Of a stretch of 31,498 nucleotides of DNA, positions 1 through 6,855 are shown in pieces. The stretch is from positions 1-31,498 of the IMG/VR virus record IMGVR_UViG_3300044613_001775. One strand, 5' to 3'. This DNA is from a virus. Numbering within the stretch: position 1 is the stretch's first letter; each line of letters starts with the position of its first letter. The notes below the pieces were generated by a model. It did no database searches. It was not told where the DNA came from and saw nothing but the letters and a program-made list of their open reading frames with translations. Made by a program: the position numbers and the translations under genes.

Positions 1-428
1 TTGCCGATGACATCCAAGTTAGAGAGGTTGGCGGGAATAATAAGGGAGAATGGGTTGAGGCGATTTTAGAAGGAGTCAAGCTCGGAGAAGGTTATCCTTG
101 GTGTGCAGCGTTTATTGAGTTTTGTTGCGATGTAGCGGGCTTCACCGCTGGCCCAACCGACCGAGCCTCTGCCGCCGTTGATTCATGGCTGACGTGGGCA
201 AGGATGGAAGGGAGAGTGACAAGCAATCCCAAGCGTGGAGACCTCTGCCTCTGGAAGCGTTCAACGGGTAATCATATTGGTATAGTCACCGATTTGACGA
301 TCACGAGTGTGATGAGCATTGAGGGCAACACCACGCCGGGAGCGACTGGCAACCAGAGAGACGGTGGAGGGTGCTACAGACGTACACGCCTCAGAAACTC
401 TTGGACGCACTTTATTTCACTAGGATAA
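1..428 (+). CDS. CHAP-type endolysin, 5'-truncated copy
   Basis: This is the C-terminal part of a peptidoglycan hydrolase; the first full codon is at position 3. It lacks the first 37 residues of the complete copy at 29813-30349. The catalytic Cys of the PWCAAF motif, the His of GNHIGIV and the polar residue of IEGNT are all present, which is the Cys-His-polar layout of CHAP and related NlpC/P60-like amidases/endopeptidases. The only protein difference I found from the other copy is a Lys/Asn change near the start, despite many silent changes. It is followed 7 bases later by a small membrane protein gene, as in a lysis cassette. The truncation comes from the contig end and is not a mutation. 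Confidence 0.8.
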   Translation, partial: ADDIQVREVGGNNKGEWVEAILEGVKLGEGYPWCAAFIEFCCDVAGFTAGPTDRASAAVDSWLTWARMEGRVTSNPKRGDLCLWKRSTGNHIGIVTDLTITSVMSIEGNTTPGATGNQRDGGGCYRRTRLRNSWTHFISLG

Positions 429-435
429 TTCAACC

Positions 436-666
436 ATGGCAACCGAACCACCAAGTAACGACTTCTTCACCGGGCTATCTGGCTTTCTCTCAAGTACCTT
501 CGGCTGGTTATCAACCGTTATTATTGGCATCTTCGGGGGCGGCAAATTGCACCAAAGAATAGTACAACTTGAAAAGGACTCGGAGGGACTTAGCGGTCTC
601 GCCGTTCAAGTGGCAAAGATAGAGGCGAAGATAGACATTCTCCTCGACGACCGAAAGCGGGGGTAA
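436..666 (+). CDS. Small membrane/coiled-coil protein, lysis-associated
   Basis: The 76-residue protein has a short polar N-terminus, one hydrophobic segment at about residues 9-35 (rich in Gly, Ser, Leu, Ile), then a charged helix at about 38-76 with heptad-like hydrophobic spacing (QRIVQLEKDSEGL, VQVAKIEAKIDILL). This suggests a single-pass membrane protein with a coiled coil. Its place between endolysin and metallophosphoesterase fits a holin accessory, an inner-membrane spanin or a haemolysin-XhlA-like protein, but no signature decides between them. It stops with TAA at 664-666. The next gene lies in the same frame with no standard start codon before its conserved motif, so readthrough into that gene is one possibility. 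The homologue at 30354-30584 differs by one residue (Ile/Leu) in the hydrophobic segment. Confidence 0.7.
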   Translation: MATEPPSNDFFTGLSGFLSSTFGWLSTVIIGIFGGGKLHQRIVQLEKDSEGLSGLAVQVAKIEAKIDILLDDRKRG

Positions 667-669
667 CCC

Positions 670-1533
670 ATCAATAATATCAAGACCACTCTTGAGATAA
701 ACGCAAACCAGCCAAAAGCAAGACTTGGGCTTCTATCAGATCTCCACTTTGGAGCCTCTTGTATGGTCAAGCCAGCCCTCAAGTACGACCTTGAGAGAAT
801 GGCTGCCAGCAACTGCCGAATCGGGATAAACGGGGATGTATTCGACTTCATACTCCCCTCAGACCTTAAACGGTTCGACCTCGACGCTCTTGATCGTGAA
901 CTACTACAAGGTGGCCTTAAACCTATTGATGCCGCAATCGAAATGGCTTACGAGTTCTTAAAGCCCTATGCCCACTTGATAGAGTTTATAGGCATCGGTA
1001 ACCACGAAGCCCACGTCTCCAAGAGGCATCATATAGACGTGATGTCTATCTTGCTTTACCGTCTGAATCAACTCCCAAACGTAGAGATTAAGGCGGGCGG
1101 TTGGTGCGGGTATTGGAACGTGACTCTCAAGAGGCAAACCCGCTTAACGAACTTCTTGATGTATCGGCACCACGGAGCGGGCGGGGCGGCTCCCGTGACC
1201 AAGGGCATCATTGACTTTCAACGTATGTTAGCGTGGCAAGGAGACGTAGACGCACTTTGGATTGGTCACAAGCATAATAAATTCGTTGACCTCGCAACCA
1301 AGATGGAATACCGCACCAAGAGAAACGAGGCGAGAACCAAGCAAGTAACGTGCATTATGACTGGCTCATACCTTAGCACCTACGGAACAGAGGCGGGAAC
1401 CAATCCGAGTTATGCTCAAGCGTGGAATCTTGCCCCTCAACAGTTTGGAGGGGTTATACTTGAATTGTCACAGAGAGAGTTTTATGTCGGCAAAGAGCAG
1501 ACAGTAACCGTACAATGTACGGCTATCTTGTAA
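670..1533 (+). CDS. Calcineurin-like metallophosphoesterase, noncanonical start
   Basis: This is a metal-dependent phosphoesterase. Conserved motifs in order are SDLHFG (metal ligands Asp and His), NGDVFDF (GD motif), GNHEAH (GNHE motif) and WIGHKHNK (GHxH motif). The substrate is unknown; the family includes nucleases such as Mre11/SbcD and protein phosphatases. The first ATG in frame, at 763, falls after SDLHFG and would delete a metal-binding motif. The frame is open upstream only to the TAA at 664-666 and contains no ATG, GTG or TTG. Codons 667-762 show 10 silent and 4 replacement codon changes against the second copy and no indel, so the stretch is translated. I place the start tentatively at the Ile codon at 670 (ATC here, ATT in the other copy), 6 bases after a GGGGG run. 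Readthrough of the preceding TAA is the alternative. Confidence 0.72.
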   Translation: MNNIKTTLEINANQPKARLGLLSDLHFGASCMVKPALKYDLERMAASNCRIGINGDVFDFILPSDLKRFDLDALDRELLQGGLKPIDAAIEMAYEFLKPYAHLIEFIGIGNHEAHVSKRHHIDVMSILLYRLNQLPNVEIKAGGWCGYWNVTLKRQTRLTNFLMYRHHGAGGAAPVTKGIIDFQRMLAWQGDVDALWIGHKHNKFVDLATKMEYRTKRNEARTKQVTCIMTGSYLSTYGTEAGTNPSYAQAWNLAPQQFGGVILELSQREFYVGKEQTVTVQCTAIL

Positions 1534-1545
1534 GGGAACCTAACA

Positions 1546-1734
1546 ATGAATGAACTAGTAAAGAAAATAATTGCCGGGGCTTTGTCCGGCTTTGTATCGG
1601 CGTTTCTCGTTGACCTCAACGCATGGAAAAGCAACGAGGCGATGGAGCACTTCAACTATGCCTTAGCTATCAAAAGATGGTTAGCGGGTGCGGTGAGCGG
1701 AGCCTTGACGGGGCTTGGGTTCGGTCAACTATGA
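1546..1734 (+). CDS. Small two-helix membrane protein, candidate holin
   Basis: The 62-residue protein has two glycine- and alanine-rich hydrophobic segments, at about residues 7-24 and 45-61, separated by a polar loop containing WKSNEAMEHFNY. Size, hairpin topology and position one gene after the endolysin group suit a class II-type holin, which would form membrane lesions to release the endolysin. No family-specific motif is visible, so the function is inferred from topology and context. An AAGGGAA run 7 bases upstream of the ATG could act as a ribosome binding site. The stop overlaps the next start as ATGA. A truncated homologue begins at 31466, with two extra A bases before its ATG. Confidence 0.65.
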   Translation: MNELVKKIIAGALSGFVSAFLVDLNAWKSNEAMEHFNYALAIKRWLAGAVSGALTGLGFGQL

Positions 1735-1919
1735 ACGCCAACTTCCGCATCGGCTTTAACCTTGGCGGTCTACTCAAGAACGTTGGAGTATTCGTGGTAA
1801 AGGTATCTCAAGAGGACGGAGAGCGGATTATCATGGTCTGCGACCAGCTCAGATTGGCTCTGATTCTGGCGGGGCAAGGGGTTCTGGCCGACCGTTTGAT
1901 TGCCGAGTTTAGAAAATAG
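1731..1919 (+). CDS. Small hypothetical protein
   Basis: The 62-residue product begins with MNANFRIGFNLGGLLKNVG. I chose the ATG at 1731 because it overlaps the upstream stop as ATGA, the junction used throughout this block. The same frame stays open upstream, but that part lies inside the membrane protein gene in another frame. The product has a hydrophobic stretch (LLKNVGVFVVKV), a charged middle and a C-terminal amphipathic helix (LILAGQGVLADRLIAEFRK). There is no recognisable domain. It sits between lysis genes and the terminase, so it could serve either module. Confidence 0.6.
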   Translation: MNANFRIGFNLGGLLKNVGVFVVKVSQEDGERIIMVCDQLRLALILAGQGVLADRLIAEFRK

Positions 1920-1933
1920 TAGGCGGGTAAAAT

Positions 1934-1941
1934 CGTCTTAA
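1934..1941 (+). promoter_or_regulatory. Repeated leader motif CGTCTTAA before terminase
   Basis: The octamer CGTCTTAA sits 4 bases before the ATG of the small terminase gene and directly after a TAAAAT that resembles a -10 box. Closely similar sequences precede two tail-fibre genes, at 19200-19207 and, with two extra T bases, at 19686-19695. These are the few places in the late block where genes do not overlap. Function is unknown; an internal late promoter or an RNA-level signal are options. Confidence 0.3.
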
Positions 1942-1945
1942 GTTT

Positions 1946-2374
1946 ATGAGCCAAGAAAACCACGGTGAAAACCACGGTCAAGAAAATGAGATGATTCCTC
2001 AGCCTCACGGAGGAGCATTGAGGAACGGTGGAACCAATAGAGGCGGGACGGGCAGACCAAAGAGTGAGATACGCAAGGCTTGTGCTGAGGCTTTCGACAG
2101 CCGAATACCTCGGCTCCTACAGATAATGGATGAGGCAAGCACCCCAGCCGAGTACATGAAGGCTCTTGACCTTTTAGGAAAGTATGGAGGACTCCAACAA
2201 ATTGACGCAACCAGCGGAGACAACCCACTCCAAGGGCTTACCGAATCCGAGCGAATTGAGAGAATTGCTTCGCTCATTAACCTTGCAAGAGCAAGAGGAA
2301 CTGTTGAGCCACCTCCAAGCAATGCCCTTGACGTTCAGCCAATGGTATCAGACTCAGAAGCCGAAGCACTATAG
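1946..2374 (+). CDS. terS: Terminase small subunit
   Basis: The 142-residue protein has a glycine/asparagine-rich disordered N-terminus, then GRPKSEIRKACAEAF, a start typical of small terminase DNA-binding regions. This is followed by a helical middle (IPRLLQIMDEAST, EYMKALDLLGKYGGL) suited to oligomerisation and a tail with LTESERIERIASLINLARARG. The small subunit recognises the packaging site and feeds DNA to the motor. The identification rests on this pattern plus the large subunit next door. Its last 191 bases overlap the large-subunit gene in another frame. Confidence 0.78.
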   Translation: MSQENHGENHGQENEMIPQPHGGALRNGGTNRGGTGRPKSEIRKACAEAFDSRIPRLLQIMDEASTPAEYMKALDLLGKYGGLQQIDATSGDNPLQGLTESERIERIASLINLARARGTVEPPPSNALDVQPMVSDSEAEAL

Positions 2375-3635
2375 TTACCCAAGGCACGTTGAGTACTTGT
2401 GCGAGATCGTAGACAAAACCATAAAAGGCGAGTACCAGAACGTAGCTATCTCCCTTCCACCGGGTCATGGTAAGAGCCAGACCATTACCACGAGGCTTCC
2501 TATTTATTGGGGCATGAGGAACCCACAAGATGCGATTGTGTTCACGGGCTACTCTCAAGACTTCGCCGACCGTAACCTCTCAAGACCCGCTAGAGAGCTT
2601 GCCAAGGAGCTTAACATTCTTGACGAGTCCTCTAATGCGATGAGCGAGTGGAGGTTGACCAACGGTGCGAGATTGGTTGCTCGAGGAGTGGGTTCAGCTC
2701 CAACGGGTATTAACCCCATCTCTCTCTTAGTTTGCGATGACCCCATCAAAGACCGTATGCAAGCCGAGAGCGAGACAGAGAGGAATAATATCTGGGACTG
2801 GTGGACTGGAAGCGTGGTACAACGCTTCTTCCCTCGAACGAAGGCGTTTGTGATTGCTACCCGCTGGCATCATGATGACTTGATTGGACGGCTCAAGGCT
2901 CAAGGTGATGATAGCTGGACGTTTATTAACCTTCCCGCCATTGCAGAAGAGAATGACCCGCTTGGAAGGGCTGAGGGCGAGGCGTTGTGGCCGGAGGTAA
3001 AGCCGTTAAACTTTCTTGAGGCCGTCAGAAGGCAGATGGGAGAATACAACTTTCAAGCCCTCTTCCAAGGTAACCCAAGCCTTCGAGACGGTGCAATATT
3101 CAAGGTAGACAAGGCGAGCTTCATAGATGAGCGGGAACTACCGCCGATGGTTGAGCGGGTGAGGAAGTGGGACGTGGCAGCGAGTAGCGGAAAGGGTGAC
3201 TATACGGCGGGTGTACTGGTAGGCAAGGATGCCAACGGGCGGTATTATGTCCTCGACGTTCAACGCTTTCAAGAAGGAACCGATGCGAGAAATCAACGGA
3301 TGTTAGCCACCGCAAGACAAGACGGGGTATCGGTTCGGGTGGTGGTTCCCGAAGATCCCGGCTCGGCGGGTAAAGACCAAGCCCTCGCTTACCTTCGGCT
3401 CTTGAGTGGCTACAATGCCAAAGCGGTAAGGGAGACGGGGAGTAAGGAGACCAGAGCGGACGGTATTGCATCACAATTCAACGGTGGTAACGTCTCTCTT
3501 ATTAGGGCTAACTGGAACACCGCCTTTATAGAAGAGCTTAGGCAATTCCCCACGGGCAAGCATGATGACCAAGTGGACGCTTTAGCGGGAGCCTTTAATG
3601 AATTGGTGAGTAGCAATAATGTTTGGAATTGGTAA
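2184..3635 (+). CDS. terL: Terminase large subunit
   Basis: This is the 483-residue packaging motor and nuclease. The ATPase half carries the Walker A motif LPPGHGKSQ (about residues 91-99) and the Walker B motif LLVCDDP (about 180-186). The RNase H-like nuclease half carries acidic residues in KWDVAAS (about 328-333), GDYTAG (about 337-342) and KHDDQVDALAGAF near the C-terminus. The start at 2184 has AGGAAAG just upstream and includes an N-terminal helix (ELRELLRSLTLQEQEELLSH) of a kind common in large terminases. A shorter start at 2322 would keep every catalytic motif and reduce the gene overlap to about 53 bases. It is followed after 3 bases by the portal gene. Confidence 0.95.
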   Translation: MEDSNKLTQPAETTHSKGLPNPSELRELLRSLTLQEQEELLSHLQAMPLTFSQWYQTQKPKHYSYPRHVEYLCEIVDKTIKGEYQNVAISLPPGHGKSQTITTRLPIYWGMRNPQDAIVFTGYSQDFADRNLSRPARELAKELNILDESSNAMSEWRLTNGARLVARGVGSAPTGINPISLLVCDDPIKDRMQAESETERNNIWDWWTGSVVQRFFPRTKAFVIATRWHHDDLIGRLKAQGDDSWTFINLPAIAEENDPLGRAEGEALWPEVKPLNFLEAVRRQMGEYNFQALFQGNPSLRDGAIFKVDKASFIDERELPPMVERVRKWDVAASSGKGDYTAGVLVGKDANGRYYVLDVQRFQEGTDARNQRMLATARQDGVSVRVVVPEDPGSAGKDQALAYLRLLSGYNAKAVRETGSKETRADGIASQFNGGNVSLIRANWNTAFIEELRQFPTGKHDDQVDALAGAFNELVSSNNVWNW

Positions 3636-3638
3636 CGC

Positions 3639-4994
3639 ATGAAGATTTTTGGACTAGAAATTAGAGCAGTCGGGCGGGAGCCTCGGAACCGAGACCAACA
3701 ATTTACGGGGCTACCCTTTGTCGGTGGAACCTCGACAATGGGTGGCTACCTCCGATACGGGGCAACTGACCGCAACTGGCGAACCGAAGCGGGACAAATT
3801 GAAAGCAATTCCACGGTAGCTATCGGACTTGGTAAGATTGCTCAGAAGGTGGCTCAAGCCAAACTCACCGTTAAAACAATAAACCCAGACGGAAGTTACT
3901 ACTACAAGCCAGACCCACGTTTATTCTCTTTTACAGCTCCGATGCCGGGGCTCGATGAGGCAACCATACTTAAAGCGATTGCTTGCCCTCTCAAAGTGTA
4001 CGGCAATGCCTACCTTCTCAAGAGACGAAGTAAGACGGGGTTCTTGATTGGCTTGGCTCCGCTCATGCCTTGGCAAGTCGTGCCGAAGTCAGATATTCAC
4101 GTTGACGGTACACCAAACAACGGCAATGAGCTTATCACCCGATACCAGATAACCCCTTACGGAGGCGGTGCGATGTTCTACGCCGCTCCTTCTGAGATTA
4201 TCCATTTTAGAGACGGCATGGTAGACGTGGCAAACCCAGCCCTTGGGATGTCCCCATTGATGGCCGCCCTTCGCCAAGTGGTCACCGATAACGAGGCGAG
4301 CAACTACGCCGCTACCTTGATGACCAATATGGGTATCCCCGGCGTTATCTTCTCGCCGAAAGACCCTAATGCAATGGAGCCAACGCAAGAACAGCGGAAG
4401 TCTATGCGTGATCGTTGGCAGAGCTTCAGCCGTGACCGAAGAGGGCAAGCAATGGATTTGCCCGGAGCGTTCGAGATTACACGGGTTGCAATGTCACCAA
4501 CCGACATCAAAGCCATTGAGCAAAAGGTGCATACAATGACCGAGCTTCTTGCCTCGCTCGGCGTTGACCCGATGATTGTTGGACTTCCGAGCGATTCCAA
4601 GACATATAACAACATCTCAGAAGCCAGAGAGATATTTATTGAGGACACAATTTTATCCTTGCTCTCCGTCATCTCGGCGACCCTTGACAAGGCGTTTGCC
4701 GATGAGGGGCTAGGGCTTAAACCGAATGAGTTTCTCGCCTTCGACCCAAGCGTTTACCGTGAGCTCGATGAGGACATCACCGCCAAGTACACAAGGGCAG
4801 AATTGGCGTTCAAGGCTGGAGCCTCTACAAGAGGTGAGTTCAGAAAGGCTCTCGGATTCCAAGAAGACTTAGCAGACCCTCGAACGTGGTTCGATATGAA
4901 CGCACTAGCCTCACCGCTCCCAGCCTCACCCACTAGCAAGCGATACGATAAAGCCCAGTTAAGAAGGCTCGAAGACATCCAACTCGAAAGCTAA
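3639..4994 (+). CDS. Portal protein, HK97 family
   Basis: The 451-residue protein matches the HK97-type phage portal family. Such portals form the dodecameric ring at the capsid vertex through which DNA passes and to which the terminase docks. Recognisable stretches are the PLKVYGNAYLLK region, PWQVVPKSDIHV, APSEIIHFRDGMVDVANPALGMSPL and the helix with GVPGVIF-like GIPGVIF. The length is normal for the family, and the C-terminal 60 residues look disordered. It is placed between terminase and minor head protein, the canonical order. Its stop overlaps the next start as TAATG. Confidence 0.95.
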   Translation: MKIFGLEIRAVGREPRNRDQQFTGLPFVGGTSTMGGYLRYGATDRNWRTEAGQIESNSTVAIGLGKIAQKVAQAKLTVKTINPDGSYYYKPDPRLFSFTAPMPGLDEATILKAIACPLKVYGNAYLLKRRSKTGFLIGLAPLMPWQVVPKSDIHVDGTPNNGNELITRYQITPYGGGAMFYAAPSEIIHFRDGMVDVANPALGMSPLMAALRQVVTDNEASNYAATLMTNMGIPGVIFSPKDPNAMEPTQEQRKSMRDRWQSFSRDRRGQAMDLPGAFEITRVAMSPTDIKAIEQKVHTMTELLASLGVDPMIVGLPSDSKTYNNISEAREIFIEDTILSLLSVISATLDKAFADEGLGLKPNEFLAFDPSVYRELDEDITAKYTRAELAFKAGASTRGEFRKALGFQEDLADPRTWFDMNALASPLPASPTSKRYDKAQLRRLEDIQLES

Positions 4995-5707
4995 TGCCTT
5001 GTAACCATATCACCGAAAGCACCGCAAGAAAGCTCACCTTCATTCCCAAGGTGGTAGAAATTCGTGCAATGCCGGCCGCCTTTGAGAAGCCGGGTCGGAG
5101 CTATCAAAAGTGGTATGAGGATATGCTTAACTTCAACTGGAACACCGCTAAGAACGCAAGCAATCGATTGGTAAACGGTGGCAACGTTGAGGCATGGGCA
5201 GATAACTTCTTTGATGCAATCCTACAAGCCAACGCCAACTCTCATTGGATTGGGCGGGACTTGGTAAGCCTTGACCCGACAACCTTTGAGGAGTTGGACA
5301 TTCTAGCCGCCAGAGCGATTGCAGACGATGACGCCGAATACCTTCAAGGGTTTATCGATGACATCCTCGACGGTAGATACACGGATGAGGACGGCGAGTT
5401 AATGCTTGACCAAATCTTGAACCGCCAGAAGTTGTATATGGGCAAGGCGAGGGGCATAAGTGCTCAAGCCTCGGTAGACAATCTTGATCTCGAAACAGAA
5501 ATAACTTGGGTGCTTGGAGGAACTGAGAAGCATTGCTCAGATTGTCCACGGTTGGCAAGCATCTCCCCGTACTTCAAGGATGACCTCTTTACAACACCGG
5601 GAGCTTGTGACACCCCTTGCCTTGGTAACTGTAAGTGCCACTTGGAATTCGAGATAGGCGGTAAGAAGGTGCAGACAATAAAACCCGTAACATTGGAGAA
5701 TGATTGA
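4994..5707 (+). CDS. Minor head (head morphogenesis) protein
   Basis: The 237-residue protein has a helical N-terminal two thirds and a C-terminal cysteine motif (EKHCSDCPRLA, then PGACDTPCLGNCKCHLEF). This matches the Cys/His-rich end of the Mu gpF-like head morphogenesis family. These proteins associate with the portal and are packaged in small numbers in the head. The motif probably binds zinc. It overlaps the portal gene (TAATG) and the protease gene (TGATG). It is shorter than many family members, which often carry extra toxin or transferase domains; none is seen here. Confidence 0.82.
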   Translation: MPCNHITESTARKLTFIPKVVEIRAMPAAFEKPGRSYQKWYEDMLNFNWNTAKNASNRLVNGGNVEAWADNFFDAILQANANSHWIGRDLVSLDPTTFEELDILAARAIADDDAEYLQGFIDDILDGRYTDEDGELMLDQILNRQKLYMGKARGISAQASVDNLDLETEITWVLGGTEKHCSDCPRLASISPYFKDDLFTTPGACDTPCLGNCKCHLEFEIGGKKVQTIKPVTLEND

Positions 5708-6855
5708 TGGCAGATAATATAATGGTTCCACCCGTAGGAGTGCAAAGAGCGTGTAAGCGTGGGCTTCAGATGTTTGAGGAAGGTAAGGGCGGGGATGGTT
5801 TAGAGCCAGCCACAATCAAAGAAGCCCGCTCGATGGCACGAGGTGAGGAGCAATCCGAGGCAAAGATACGCAAGGGTAACCGATGGTGGGCAAGAAATGC
5901 CCGCTTCTTGGATGAGCCGGATGACAGCCCCGCAATGGTGGCCGCCCTTCTTTGGGGAGGCGAGCCGGGTATGCGATGGTTCAAAAGGGCGTACGAATCC
6001 GTCATAAAAGAAGAGAAGTCTTTACAAATGAATTTCAATACAAGACAAGAAAGACAATTTGAACTCCGCATGGAAGGGGCAGAAGCTTCTAACGGTGGAC
6101 TCAAGGGCATGGCACTTAAGTACGGGGAACTTGATTCTTATTGTTCCGTATTCGCTCCCGGCTCAGCTACCGCCGCCCTTCCCGACTTCGTAGCGAACGG
6201 TTCCTTCCTTGAATCTCATGATGCCGACGATCTCGCTATTGGCTATATCAAGTCCGCAACGGATAACGGCGTTGGCGTTGAGGTTGAGGTGGAATATCAT
6301 AGCACCGCAGACGCTAAAGACGCCCGAACCGTGGCTCTTGAAAGGTTAGCCGCTGGTAAGAAAGTGGGTCTCTCAATCGGCTTTACGATTGGCGACTACC
6401 TTGAGTTCGAGAACGGGGAAGAGATGCTCCGAATGGTTGACACCTTGGGCATGGACAAGAACCTATTTAATGTTGAGTCCATCCGAAAGTGTAACCGTGA
6501 GTGTTATCTTATCATGAGGCTTGCGAAAATCTACGAGGTCTCACAAGTCAACTTCCCGGCGGTTCCAGAATCGGAAGCCTCGGAAGTGCGTAACAGTTTG
6601 AAGGGTGCTCATGCTGGCTCTTCCTTCGCAGACGAACTTTGTACGGTTCTTGATGCCGTCGAAGGGGTAACAACCAGAGCCAACGAGGTACTCGTACTTC
6701 GAGAAGCTCAAGACAAGACACTTGGCAAATCGACCCTTGAGCGGTTGGAAGCAATTCGGAGCAATCTGGACGAGCTACTGACCCGAGCAAATGAGCCAAC
6801 GGTTCAAGAGCTTCAAGCGGTGAAGTTTGCCCAGTTGGAGAAATTACTAAAATGA
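5707..6855 (+). CDS. HK97-type prohead protease with fused N-terminal domain
   Basis: The 382-residue protein has two or three parts. Residues 7-94 form a separate domain (VPPVGVQRACKRGL, GGDGLEPATIKEAR, PAMVAALLWGGEPGMRW) that phages often encode beside or fused to the protease. Residues of about 108-290 are the serine protease, with catalytic His171 in ESHD and Ser223 in GLSIGF, the U35 pattern. The last about 90 residues are charged and coiled-coil-like (LERLEAIRSNLDELL, QELQAVKFAQLEKLL) and may act as a scaffold. The protease trims the capsid protein's N-terminal domain during maturation. I use ATG 5707, which overlaps the upstream stop as TGATG, rather than the TTG one codon earlier. Confidence 0.88.
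   Translation: MADNIMVPPVGVQRACKRGLQMFEEGKGGDGLEPATIKEARSMARGEEQSEAKIRKGNRWWARNARFLDEPDDSPAMVAALLWGGEPGMRWFKRAYESVIKEEKSLQMNFNTRQERQFELRMEGAEASNGGLKGMALKYGELDSYCSVFAPGSATAALPDFVANGSFLESHDADDLAIGYIKSATDNGVGVEVEVEYHSTADAKDARTVALERLAAGKKVGLSIGFTIGDYLEFENGEEMLRMVDTLGMDKNLFNVESIRKCNRECYLIMRLAKIYEVSQVNFPAVPESEASEVRNSLKGAHAGSSFADELCTVLDAVEGVTTRANEVLVLREAQDKTLGKSTLERLEAIRSNLDELLTRANEPTVQELQAVKFAQLEKLLK

Larger units (their letters stand above)
1..1578. repeat. Left copy of diverged end-to-end homology
   Basis: This stretch aligns with 29922-31498. The offset is 29921 at the start, 29918 after a 3-base difference between the first two genes, and 29920 at the end. I counted about 26 mismatches in the first 300 bases; identity approaches 99% around 1390-1545. 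Most differences are silent, and the three encoded proteins differ by only a few residues. That fits two strain versions of one locus joined by assembly through a circular or permuted genome. A true tandem duplication is not excluded. Identical terminal repeats are excluded by the divergence. Confidence 0.9.

Noticed and set aside
371-562. Open frame overlapping endolysin and membrane protein
   Set aside because: It is out of frame with two genes whose reading is supported by silent changes between copies, and its sequence has no protein features.
664-666. Alternative genetic code with TAA as sense
   Set aside because: TAA ends many genes here (for example portal, metallophosphoesterase, major tail protein), so general reassignment is not possible; only local readthrough remains open.
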